This document shows, piece after piece, positions 30,256-43,063 of a stretch of 64,000 bases of DNA. The position numbers and the translations under genes are program-made. The notes below the pieces were generated by a model, which saw only the letters and a list, made by a program, of their open reading frames with translations, ran no database searches and had not been told where the DNA came from. Position 1 is the stretch's first letter. Every line of letters starts with the position of its first letter. The stretch lies in NCBI GenBank assembly GCA_029834535.1, contig JAQMWT010000115.1, forward strand, positions 33,626 through 97,625, in the 5' to 3' direction. The DNA is from Chrysophaeum taylorii (lineage: Eukaryota; Sar; Pelagophyceae; Pelagomonadales; Pelagomonadaceae).

Positions 30256-33200
30256 ATGGGCCGTCGCGCAACCAAGATCCGATGGGAAAAGCCCGCGCAA
30301 ACCAAGCGCGATGGCCCGTGCGCTCGGTCGGGTCACACCCTCACCTTCGTGGGGAACTCCGGGTTCTTGTTCGGCGGCATCTGCCAAGACGACCCGCAAC
30401 AACAACAACAACAAGCAGTTCTGAAGGGTCGCGCCCTTGATGATCTCCACGTACTCCACCTCGGCAGGACGACCGAGGCGAGATGGCGGCGGATCGAGAT
30501 GCCCGCGAGGCCGCTCGCACGGTGGCGCCATTCAGCATGCATCGTCAACGAAACTCAAATCGTCGTATTCGGGGGCCACCACGCGTCCAATCTCCGACTC
30601 AACGACGTCTGGGTCTTGGACTCGGTCGCGATGGAGTGGACCCAGCCCTACCTCCCGCAGGCCCCGGGATTCACCGAGGACGAGTGCCACCCGCCATCCA
30701 CTGGTGGCGTCCCCGCGGCTCGCGGCGGCCACTCGGCGACCGTCGTCGGAAGGGGCATCTTGGTGTTTGGCGGCTACGGCGGCAACGGCTACTCCCGCCG
30801 GGACCACGACGACCTCCATCGATTGGATGTCGACGACTGGAAGTGGTCCCGCCTCGAACCAACAGGGTGCGGGCCCGAGCGCCGGTGCGGCCACCAGGCC
30901 TGCGCCGTCGAGTCCCGGTTGTTTGTGTGGGGCGGCTGGAACGTCTCGAAACGGTTTGCCGACGTCTTCGTCCTCGATTTTTCCGGCGTCCTCGCGTGGT
31001 CAAAAGTCGGGGACCTCCGCGAGCCGCGATGGAACGCAGCATCCTGTGGCGTCTTGGCTATTCCACATTGGAAAATTTTTGCCTTTGGGGGCTCGAGGAG
31101 GAGGAGGGGTGGTCCCTCGTTGGTGGTGGTGGACCACGAGGATTTGGGCGTCCCGTGCGACGACGTGAGCATCTTCGACGCCGGGACGCTCAAATGGACA
31201 ACGCCCGAGGACGTCGGGGCAGAGGAGGATGCCCCCAGCGCACGGTGCGATTCGGCGCTCGCATTCGACCCTAAATCGTCCAAGTTGGTGTTGTTCGGCG
31301 GATGGTCGAACCAGTGGCTCGACGATCTCTACGCTTTAGACGTGTCGCTCGTCGTCGGTCCACCTTACGCCGTCACCGACGTCCATCCCGCGACGGGACC
31401 CGTCACCGGCGGGACCGTCCTCGAAATCACTGGCTACGATTTCGTCGAGACGCAAGATGTCACGGTTCGGTTCGCGTCGAGCGACCGCGCGCGCGATGTT
31501 AAGGGAACGTTCGAGAGCAAGACGCGCCTTTGGTGCGAGACGCCCGAGTTCTTCGAAACGCCGGGCGATGTCCAGGTCCGCGTTGCTCTCGACGACGACA
31601 GCTTTACCTCGACGTTTCGGCACTTTGCGTATTTTTCAGTCACGGACGCGGCGTGGTCGCTCATTTATGGCCCGGGCGTCCTCTCGGGCGGAACGAGCGG
31701 AGAGGAGACGGTCTTTCGCGTCCAGGCGCGCGACAAGGATAACCGAAACCGAACGACGGGCGGCGACGAGTTCAAGGTCGTCATCACGCACGTCGGGGGC
31801 GGCGATGATGGCGACGACGACGATATCCAGCAGATCCGGAATTTTAGCGTCAACGACATCGGGGACGGCGCGTACGAGGTGACGTACGTACCGCCAGAAC
31901 CGGGCGAGTATTTGATCGTCGTCGAGTTTCTCGGGACGCACCGCGGAGCGAAGGGGGCCGTAAGAGGCAGCGGCGCCGTCGTCGAGTTCAAGGAGTTCGC
32001 CCCGCGCTCGAACAATTCGTTCGCGGGAAAGTTGGTGCGCCAGGCCCTCGAGAAAGACAGCTCGAGAATCACCGCGCTCGTCGACGAGATCGGGAGTGGC
32101 ATCCACGCGGTTTCGCATAGCGACGAATACACCGAGGTTCAAAATCGCAATGCACTGGTCTGGGTCAAGGAGCATCTCAACATGGTCTTCGAAAAGAGAC
32201 ACGAGATCGAGTTGGCAATGGACCGCGTCGCTTGTACGTTAGCGGCTCTCGAGGCTGTCGGCGCGGCGGCGGCAATCGGACCTCTGAGAACGAGACTCGA
32301 TGAACAGCGAGAGGCGTGGACCGCGTGCCAGCGCGACGCGCCAAAAATCGCCGCGGCCATTTCTCCGCTCCTCAAGGCCCAGGCGACGCGCACGAGGGGT
32401 GAGATCGACGAGTATCAAACAAAGGCCCGAGCGATGCTCGACGCGGCGAGGGCCGGTCCGTGGGTCGCGTACGACGTCGGCGCGAGCCGCGCGACCGAAC
32501 TCCTCGACAACGCCTGGGCCGGGTTTAAGGCGGAAGAAAAACGATGTGAAGATACGGCGCGGCTCGCAAAGCTCTTTGGGTGTGCGGAAGAATTCAAGGC
32601 AAGCAACGAGCTCGTCGCGACCGCCGGAAACACGCTCCGAGCCTACTCTGACCTCTGGAAGTGCGCGGCAGAGTGCGACGCGTACGTCCGAGAGGCCGCC
32701 GACATGTTCTGGGACGACATCGAGCCCAAGGGTCTCATCGAAAACGCGCGCCTCGTCCTCAACAAAGTCCGATCGCAAAGCAAGTTGGTCAAGCGCTCCG
32801 ACGCCTACGCCGAGCTCGAGAAATACGCGTACGACTTTCTGGCGGCGTGCCCGTTCGTCGCCAGCCTCAAGCAACCGACCATCGAGCCTCGCCATTGGCG
32901 CGAGCTCCAGGAGGTCGCCGAGGTGGTCGCCACCAGCAATCACGCGGCGCCGCCGGCGCCAGTTATGACGGAGAAAACCACGCTCGGCGACGTTTTGAGG
33001 CTCGAGCTGCCGCGGCACGCCGATCGCGTCCACGAGATCATCGAGAAGGCGACGAGCGAGGCCGCGCAAGAGGAAACGTTGCGCGTCATCTCGGCGTTCT
33101 GGAGCGCCGCAAAGTTCGTCGTTCGCAAGACCAATCATGTTAGTACGCCACTCCTTTCCTTGACCGAGAAAGACGCCGACCAGCTAGAGTCGGACCAGGT

Positions 33201-36200
33201 CGCGCTTCAAGCGCTCGTCGCGAGTCGGTTCGATTTCTCAAAGGCAAGAGCCGCCGAGTGGCAAACAAAGCTGACGACGGTGTCCGACGCGCTCGCTGCA
33301 ATTCGACACGTTCAGGACGTGTGGACGTATCTGCACCCGCTGTTTGGCGAATGCGAAGAGGTTTTCAACGAACTCCCAGAAGAAACAGCGCGCTTCGAGC
33401 GCGTTGAGCAGCGTGTCCAAGCGATCCTCGAGCGATTGGCCGAGTTCGGCTTCGTCGTGGCCGCGTGCACTCAAGAAGACGGCCTCGCCGACTCTCTGAG
33501 TGCAGCCGCGCGTGACCTCGACGTGGCGCATCAAGACCTCGCAGATTTTTTAAATCGGAAGTGCCGCAGTTTCCCGCGGTTCTACTTTGTGGGCGAGCGC
33601 ACGCTCGTCTCAATCCTTTCGCGCGCCTCGAACCCAATTGCCGTCGTTGAAGAGCACGTTCCAGACCTGTTTCTGGCCACGGCGAGCTTTCGGCTCGAAG
33701 ATGACGCTGCTGATGTGGAGTCGCGACCCCGAGCCATCGAATTCGAGTCGGCAATAGGGGCCGAATGCGTCAAATTCGACCGCGCCGTGAGGCTCGACGG
33801 CAAGGTTGAGACGTACTTGCAGACGCTATTCAACGCGCAGGCCTCGGCGTTGCGCAAGCGCCTTCAGATGTCGCTCGAGCGCTACCCGACCCAGACCAGA
33901 ACGCAGTGGGTCCAAGAATCGGAGGCGAAAACTAAGGGCCGATTCGTCGACCCGTCCCAGATAGCGCTCTTGGTTGCCGGTGCGAACTTCGCGGGCTCCG
34001 TCGAGGACGCGATCAATGCCGTTGCCAGTGGGGAGCACGAAGCGCTTCAAAACTACGCTGAACGACATGATGGTGACCTGCACGACCTAGTCCTCATCGC
34101 ACGCACGAGCCTCACCCCAACTGAGCGCCAGCGCCTCTCGAACCTCATATGCCAGGACGCGCACGGTCGTGACGTCTTGCGCCGACTTGTCGACGACTCG
34201 CGCACGCGACACAAAGATGACTTTCTGTGGCAATCCCAGCTCAAATGGCGCTCCATTGAACAAGACACCGGTCGTCCCACCATCAAAGTCGAGACGTGCG
34301 ATGCAGCGTGGGAGTACGAGTTCGAGTACGTCGGCAACGGCTCGCGGATCGTGGTGACTCCTCTCACCGAAAAGTGCTTTGTCGCCATTGCTCGCACGCT
34401 TGTCGTTAACATCGGGTGCGCAGTGATGGGTCCAGCCTGCTGCGGAAAATCCGAGACCATCAAGGCCATGGGATTGGCAATGGGAAAATTGAGCTACGTT
34501 TTTGGCTGCTCGCCCGAATACGATTGCACATCGCTTGGAAGATTAATCAAAGGCGTTGCGGCGAGCGGAGCCTGGCTCCTCTTGGAAGACTTTGATCGTG
34601 TTGCGCCTAGCGTGCTCTCCGTCTGCGCAGTCCACTTCAAGGCGATCTCCGAGGGTCTTGCGCGCCTCGACGGCGACGCTGATGCCAAGTTTTACATCTC
34701 TATCGACGGCGAAAGCACCGTGCTCCATCATAAAGCCACGACCTTGGTGACGCAAGTAAAATAAGTGTTCGATATCGCGTCTGCTTGAAAGTCGTTGCCC
34801 GTAGGATGCGAGCCATGGGCGCCGACGGTGCGACACCCCAGATCCAGGAGGCAGTGCGCCTATTGTTCAGACCGATTGCTATACTGAAGCCTGACGTTCG
34901 GCTCATTTGCGAAGTGTCAATGATGGCACAAGGTGCGCGCTATGCTGTTTTTCTCGCGTGAATGATTTCGAACGAACGACGCGTACAGGCTTTGTCGCTT
35001 TCAAGCCACTTGCTTCGAAATTATGCGGTGTGAACTGCATGTTCGAAGAACTCTTACCTAAACGACGCCACTACGACTGGAGCCTGCACTCGCTTGCTCC
35101 GATTCTCGCCGTTGCCGGACGCACGAAACGGATGATGCCTGAGATGCCCGAAGAGGCGCTCGTGATGCAGGTTGTCCGCGACTTTAACCGATCCAAGTTC
35201 GCTCGCGAGGACGATGAGATCGTTGACGAAATCTTGTCTAACGCCTTTCCTAGCGCACAGAGACCTCCGCATCTTTCTGACGACGCGCTAGATCGACTCA
35301 TATTTCGCGCGACCGAAGAGGACGAGCTCTGGCCTGACGATGGGTTCAGGCTCAAGGTGGCGCAGCTCGACGAACTGTTGTCAATTCGCCACAGTGTCTA
35401 TCTTGTAGGTGAGAGAGGCGTGGGCAAGACGACTATTTGGAAGACGTTAAAGCACACCTACGCGATCAAAGACGATCCGCCCGAACACCACGTCGCAGTG
35501 ATATTCCCCAAGGTATTTACAACCAAACACTTGTATGGCCACATCGACCCTCGGTCGCGCGAGTGGAAAGATGGTATTTTCGCGGTTACACTCCGGGAGA
35601 TCATCCGAAAACTGCCAACGACGACAAATTGGGTCGTTCTCGACGGCGAGGTTGACCCTGGTTGGACCGAATCGATTGAGAGTGCCCTGGACGAGACGAG
35701 GATTTTGCCGCTCGCATCAAACGAGCGCATCCGGATTCCCCAAAACACTCGGTTCCTTTTTGAAACGACGGACCTGCGCTTCGCAAGTCCTGCGGCGGTG
35801 AGCCGCGCGGCCATGCTTTACGTTCGTGCCGACAAAGGGAAGCAGTGGCAAGCAGTCACCGCTTGCTGGGTCCAGTTGCGATCCGACGAAGCATTCAGTG
35901 ACGACAACAGGCGATCGATAGCTACCATGTTCGAGACCTACGTGAGTCCTGCACTTGAATTCTTGCATTCGAACGCGAGGGGACTCGCCGTGCCTGCGGA
36001 CGACACCTCCCTGGTCGTCAGGCTTCTGGTAATGCTCGAAGCAACGCTGACTCCGACGGCCTTGCTCAAAGAGTCGAGACTGGAAACAACCTTCGTTTTC
36101 TGTTGTGTGTGGGCATTCGGATCCGCTTTGGCGGTGGGCAACGACGGCCGCGACTATCGTAAAATTTTCAGCGAATGGTGGCGAAACACGTTCAAGCAAG

Positions 36201-39200
36201 TTCGTATGCCGGGCAAGGATACCGTCTTCGACTATTGGCTGGAGCCGGCGAAGGGTGTCTTTGAGACATGGCGCCAAAGCCCCACGTTTAGCAAGATTGA
36301 CTATGACTCGATCCAAATGCGTATGGATACAATTATGGTACCGACGACGGAAACGGCGAGCGTCACGTTTTGGATGGACCTCTTTCTGCGCAAGTGCACA
36401 CCCTTGTCCCTCGTCGGACCCTCGGGCGTCGGCAAGACACTCATTGTGACGCAGGCGCTGCGCAGTTTCGAGGAGCAACAGGAAACTCGCCATCGGCGCG
36501 TGAGCCTTAATTTCTACAGCACGGCTTCGTCTTTGCGGGAGGAGATCCAATCAAGTCTACACAAGCAGACCGCGAATACCATCGGTCCGCCACCGAGTAC
36601 GCGACGACTCATCTTTTTCATCGACGACGTGAATCTGTCACAAGCGGATGACTACGACTCCCGATCAACGGTCGAGCTCTTGAGGCACCACGTTGAGCGC
36701 GGAGGATGGTTCGACCCTTCGAAACTGAGCTTTGTTAGAGTGGTTGATTGCTGTTATGTAACGTGTGCGACGAACCCCACATTAAACGGCGGCAGTGGCG
36801 TCACCAATGCCCGCGCTCAGCGACACTTCGCGACCTTTGCGATCGCAGCGCCGAGCGGGGTGAGTTTGTTGACAATCTTCCAGACCTTTCTTGATGGCCA
36901 TTTCAGAAAGCAGGCCTTTCCGATGTCGGTGAGCGATGTTGCTCCGACCGTCCTGAAAGCGACGCTCGCGGTGCACAAGGAATGCTGCGTCGCTTTTCGC
37001 AAGACAGCGGCGAATCCTTTGTTCTTTGGATTCAACGCGCGACACGTTGCAAGCGTCTGTCGCGGGTTGCTGCTTGCGCAGCCAAAATCGGGACAGTTCG
37101 ACTTCCCCGAGATGGTCATCAAGCTCTGGTGCCACGAGGTCGAGCGCGCTTACGGTGATGTCTTGACCACTGAGACCGACGTCCTTAAACTCCGCGAGAT
37201 TGTTCGCTCGACCGCAAAGAAATCATTTCTGACAATTAACACGGCGGAGTTGCTCGGGGATGCCGAGCGTGATCCATCAGACAACGGTGACGCTCCGTCA
37301 GTGCTTTGCTTTTGCCACGTTCGAGATGCTGAAACGCTCGTCGAGCCTTGCTACGGCCAACTCGAACAGCTGACCGAGGTGCGCACGGCTATCACGCGGT
37401 CACTTTCCGAATACAACGAAGGACCACATCCAAAGCTGGACGTCATCCTATTTGAAGATGCGCTCTTTCACATAGCCCGGATCATGCGCATAATTTTGCA
37501 GCCAGCCGGGCACGCGCTCTTGCTGGGTCGAGGCGGCAGCGGTCGGCGTACATTGACGCGGCTTGCGGTACGTTTTTGTCACTATGACCTCGTCTGCCCT
37601 TGCATCTCCAACAGTGTCAACGATTTTAAGACGGACCTCAAAGAGCTTTTCATGCGGAGTGGTCTCAAAGAGGAGAACGTTGTCTTCCTCCTGCTGGACA
37701 TGCAAGTGATGGACGATCGACTTCTCGCGCTCGTTGATGACCTGCTTTCGTTAGGTAGCCAGGTGGGAGGCTTATTCACGAAAGACGAAAGGGAGAGTAT
37801 TGCATCAATGATCAACGCGCGAGGTAGGGCGTCCGATGCGACGACCGAGACGTGCTGGCCGATTTTCCTGCAGCAAGTTCGATCACATTTGCGGGTCGTG
37901 TACATAGCTTCGCCATTCGACACGAGATTTCAGTCTCGCGCAAAGCGCTTTCCTGCGCTGATCAATTGTATGATCATCGACACGTTTCGTGCTTGGCCAA
38001 CGCAATCATTCCTTTTTGTGGCAAAGCATCGCCTGAACTTTGAGGAAGAGGTGGTGTCTCCCTTGTTGCGAGATGCCGTTGTAAATTTCCTGCCGCGTGC
38101 ACACCAAATGGCAGAAAATGTGTTCGAGGAGTACAACTACAAGTGCCGCCGGTATCTTGTTATAGGTCCGAAGTTTTATCTCGACATGGTTGACAGCTTC
38201 GTCGACCAGTTCAAAAAGGCTCGCGCCACAAGCATCGAAGCGACCACAATTTACGAGAACGGTCTTGAAAAGCTCCGCGATGCGGTGACATCGCTCGCGA
38301 CGCTCGACCACGATATCCGGGTTTGGAAAAAGGACGCCGACTATAAACAAGAGATTGCCGCGGAACTCGGCCAGCGCGTGAAACAGGACTCGGAGATCCT
38401 CGAGAAGGAAATAGCAGTGAAAGAAGCTAAGGATGCGAAAGTGGCAACAATCGAGGCCGACGTAAAGCGCCGCACCGAAGACGCTGAGGCTGAGCTTGCT
38501 CTTGCGGCTCCGGCTGTCGACGCCTTAAACTCGGCGCTGGACATGCTCACTCGCGAGGAACTCGGCGAGTGCAAGGAAATGCCGACGCTGCCGCGAGGGG
38601 CTGGCGACGTGTGGAGCGCGGTGTGTGTCCTGCTTGCAGGCATCAACAGTGGCGTGGCCGTGCAGAAAGATGGCAACGTGAGAGAAAATGACCGGAGCTG
38701 GGATGCGTGCAAGCGGTCACTTCTTGCGAACATAAATGGACTCATCGAAGAACTCTCGCACTTCAAGTCGCTCATTGACGAAGGTAGGGTTCCGCGCGTG
38801 AACTTTAAGTTCGTTCGCGCGTTTTTGCGACTCGAGCATTTTACCGAGGAGGCAATGGAATCGCAACTTCCCGTCGCCGCCTGTCTGGTCCGCTGGGTTC
38901 GAAATGCCGTCATCTACTTCGATAAGTGGCTAGACGTCGAACCAAAACGCCTGAAGATCGTCCAAGCGACCAAGCGGCTGCGTGAAGCTCAAGCGGCTCT
39001 CGAAGAGCAAGTTAAGCTGGTGGAGAAGCTTCAATCTCAGCTTGATCGGCTCAAGGCAGAGTTTGAGGAGGCAGAAACCGCGAGGGCCGTCGCTGCAGAA
39101 AAGGCCACACGCGGCCAACTCAAACTAGAACTCGGCCAGCGCCTCATCGACGCGGTCGGACTCGAGTGCGAGCGCTGGGAATCGAATCTCCAACGTGTCG

Positions 39201-42200
39201 TGGCCGAACGCGAGTTGCTTGTTGGTAACGCTTTGTTGGCTGCTGCCTTCGCATGTTACTGCGGCGCGCTCGATCCATTAAGACGCCAACAGCTCGTTTA
39301 TGAATCTTGGTTGCCATACCTGGAGACGGCGATGCCCAACGGCTGTGGTATCCCGGTGGTGCCGCACGATCGGCAGCAAACGGTGTCGTTGCTCGCGACA
39401 AATTCTGACGTCGTACGCTGGCAATCAGAATTACTCGCGCGTGACCCATTCTTCCTCGAAAACGTAGCGATCATAGAATGGTCTACGAACCGCTGGCCAC
39501 TCCTCGTGGACCCGCACTTGCACGGTATTTCTTGGATCAAAAAGCACTGCCCAAATTGGCGGGGTGTAAGGCAGACGATCTGTGGCGATGATGTTCGCGA
39601 GGCAAGAGCGAAGTTGCTCGCAACTGTCGCCGACGCTGTAAGGGAGGGTGCGACGCTCATCTTGGAGACACTGGAGGAAATCGATGCTGCGTTGCTGCCG
39701 TTGTGTCGTCGGTCTGTTGTGAGAAAAGCCGGAAAGGAGTACGTCCCGTTCACAGGCGGAGAAGACGTGGAATACAACGCGTCGTTCCGACTTTTCGTAC
39801 AGACCACGCTGACAGCTCCTATGCTCCCGGCGGAGCTGCAGAGCGAGCTTATGGTGGTCGAGTTCGCGGTGACAGACTGTGGCCTCGAAGACCATCTCGT
39901 CGGTTTTATTTTCCGGACGGAAGACCCAGACTTGGCCATACGACGCGTCGGGCTCCTGGCTCAGGTTTGCGAACTTCAGCTCCGAATCTGCGAAATCGAG
40001 GACCAAATTCTCGACAAATTGAACTTGAATGATGTTGAGCCGGCTGAAGATCGCGAGCTCATCGACACGCTCGAGCATTTGGCGATAGAGAGGAGAGATG
40101 CCGTCGCCAACGTCGCAGCTAGCCAGACGTTGGCGGATTCCGTCCGCGCTTTGGCCGAGCGCTTTCGCGAGGTCGCGCGCCGCGGACGTGCCATGTTTTC
40201 ACTCATGCGCCGCTTGTCCTGCTTGGACGGATACTATGTCTATAGTCTTAACCTCTTCGTGGTCCTGTTTCAGCTGGCCATCGACGCTGCCTTTGAGGAA
40301 GAGCAGAGGGAGAAGGTGGGCGCGTCGATCCAAAGCAAGTTGAAGCTCGCGGCGAAGAAAGCGCAGGGTATGCAATCGTTCACCTGGAACGACGACATAC
40401 TCTTACGCGCTCTAGTTCCCAAAGAGGCACATTCCCTTCGAGACCTCCAAGCTGTGGTCGAACAAGTGCTTGCTGACCGCCATGTCTTGTTACCTTTGTC
40501 CAATACAACCGAGAATACGTGTTCGTCCAATGAAAATAGTCATTCTCAGTTGATTACCAAAGCCGTGCTTGTCGAGCAGGATACGATTCGCGCGCGAATC
40601 GAGCAGATGTGCAAATCACTCACTGAGGTGGTGTATCGCCACATGGAACGAGGAGTCTTAGCTCGGGATCGGCTGACATTGACGACTTTGTTAGCGTTCT
40701 CTCTCAACCCCGGTCTCGGTAGCGACGAGATTTCTCTCTTCGTGAACGCGCAACCATGCCGTATGCCGGATCCGCAGCAGATGCCCGCGATGGCGTCTGA
40801 GATCGCATCGTGGTTGCCAGCGCATGTTTGGGAGGGCGTTGTCATGCTCGCTTTAAGCGCTCCGAGTGTTGGAAAGCTCGAGCCCCTGGCGCACCTCGTC
40901 GACGAAATGGGGCACTTCGCCGCGGCATGGTGCGAATGGTACCAGCACGAGGCACCCGAGAGGCGTCCTCTTCCTGGAAAGTTGAACATAGTCGACGAAA
41001 TGGCACAATTGTGTGTGCTTCGAGTCATGCGACCAGATCGTTTGCCAGCAGCGCTGTCCGCATACAACAAAAGAACGCTTGGTGCGTTGTCCCGGCCTGT
41101 GGACTCCGTGGACATGTGCGCCGTCTACGCTGAGAGCTCAGCATCGACACCAATTTTGTTCATGCCGTGCCCTTGCGCCGATGATCCGGCAACGCGTGTC
41201 GCAGCTCTCGGTCGCAAGTTCGATTTTGGGGTGGAACAAGGAACATTGGTTGTGATCGCATGCGGAAGGCACCAAGATGAAAGTCTTGCTGAAGAGTCGA
41301 TAGGCCGCATGGCCGAGATCGGTGGCTGGATCGTCTTGAAAAATGTTCACTTGACGCCGCATTGGATCCCGACCCTCGAGCGCAAGCTCGAGATCGCGAG
41401 TGCGTCCGCCTCGATCAATTTTAGATGCTTTTTGACCGCCGAGCCGGCCCTCCTACCCGAGAGCCTGCATGTCAAATGCGTCAAGATTGCCGACCAAATT
41501 CAGCAGGATCTCGATCTCAACGTGCGCCGCGCATGGCGATGTTTCGATCAAGAATATGTCGACACGTGCGCACATCCACGTCAATTTGCGCGTTGCCTCG
41601 TCGGATTGTGCTTTTTCCACTCTTTGCTCGTGTGCCGGCAGCGCTTCGGTGTATGGCGCCACAACTTCCCGTTAATGGTGTTGCGGCGTGGCGCCCAGGC
41701 GCTCCGCGCTGCGGTCAGCGTCGCACCAAAGGGAGACGGCGACAAGCTGCGAATCCAATGGGATTCGCTTACGCGCAATGTGGGGGACGTCGTATACAGC
41801 GGCGGCGTCCCAGATTATTGGGATCACCAAATCATCACCACCTACTTAGCTCCTCTCTTCGACAATGCCTTCCTTGAACCGAATGCTAGGCTCGTACACT
41901 CGGACTGTTCCGCGCCCGAGATCACATCCAGCTATGCGTTCATAGAGAGGTACCTGGAGGCCGAATCCGAATTCGCCGAGGCGCTTGGCATGCCCGAGCT
42001 CGCGGCGCGTGACTTCTCGACCGCAACAGCGAGTCGCCTTGTCGAGGGAGTTTCGCGGTTTATCGGAGGAGGCGTTCGCGTTCGACGAGATGATCCCCGT
42101 GCTCCAGCGATGGAGATTGTCCAATCGTTTGAAGAAAACATGCCCCACCAATTTCCCATGGCCAGCGTCCGCGGAAAGGCTTCGAATGTCACGGAGGACG

Positions 42201-43063
42201 CTCCAGAGGCGCCTTATGTCGTTGTTGCGGTGCGAGAGTGCGACCGGGCCAACGCTCTCGTCGAGAAGCTCATCGCCGGGCTCGACATCGTCCGTAAGAG
42301 TCTCAGTGGCCAGATCGACACGACGCCGGAGATGGATGAGCTTGCAGAGTCACTCGCGGCGAATCAAGTCCCGGGCTCAAAGCCATTCCACCGCATATCG
42401 TGGCTTGCGTGGCCAACCCGAAAGACGGCCGCCGCGTGGTTCGCGGACCTCCGCATGCGGTTTGACCAGCTTGGTGATTGGGAAGCCAAATTCGAGTTGC
42501 CGTTGGCGATGTGGTTCGCTTTTTTCAACGCACAGGTTTGTCATTTTTTTTTTCGCTGGTAAGAGATTTATTTCCGTCCGCAGGACTTCTTGACGGCGAT
42601 TAAGCTGTTCAACGCGCGACTCATGGTCGTGCCGCTCGACAAGATGGCCCTCGAGACACACGTCTGCGCCTCCTCGAACACGTATCTCCTCGAGAGACCA
42701 ACCCGAGGGGTCTTTATTCGTGGCCTCTTCTGCCAAGGGGCGACCTGGGCCGAGTTAGACAGCCACGAATACGCGGTCGACAATGTCCAGTGCGGTGGGA
42801 TACTGCGAGACGCCGTGGCGCCAATGGACATGTTCCCTGCATCGGAGCTCCCGCTTGTCTATATCCGGGCCGCGGAAGCTGAATCCGATTGGATCTCGCA
42901 CGCGATCAGCGTTGTTCAACGAGATCCCCAACTCTACTGCTGCCCCGTGTACTTGACAAGATCAAGAGGCGCCACCTTCGTCTTTGCCGCCACGCTTAGA
43001 ATAGACGAGCCGCAGTCCAAGTGGATACTCCGAGGAGTAGCCCTCTTAGCGGAACGAGATTGA
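30256..43063 (+). CDS. Axonemal outer-arm dynein heavy chain with kelch/IPT N-terminus (alpha type)
   Basis: Exons 30256-34751, 34805-34932, 34989-42535 and 42584-43063 join in frame to 4,216 aa. Introns are 53 bp (GC-AG: GCAAGT...CGTAG), 56 bp and 48 bp. The tail has kelch repeats (residues about 15-370: SGHTLTFVGNSGFLFGG, GHSATVVGRGILVFGGY, SKLVLFGGWSNQWLDDLYAL), an IPT/TIG domain (about 375-460) and a filamin-like domain (about 475-585), the layout of Chlamydomonas alpha outer-arm chain. P-loops: AAA1 GPACCGKSET (about 1391), AAA2 GERGVGKTT (about 1682), AAA3 GPSGVGKTL (about 2018), AAA4 GRGGSGRRT (about 2388). The stalk coiled coils (about 2650-2730 and 2860-2920) flank the microtubule-binding tip. 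AAA5, AAA6 (LAEESIGRMAEIGGWIVLKN) and a C-terminal domain follow. AAA1 lacks several canonical residues (see findings). Confidence 0.93.

Noticed and set aside
34764-34907. Dynein as two separate genes or a split pseudogene
   Set aside because: Two short introns restore one frame with the conserved FRPIAILKPD and MAQGFVAFK segments, and the total length divides by three.
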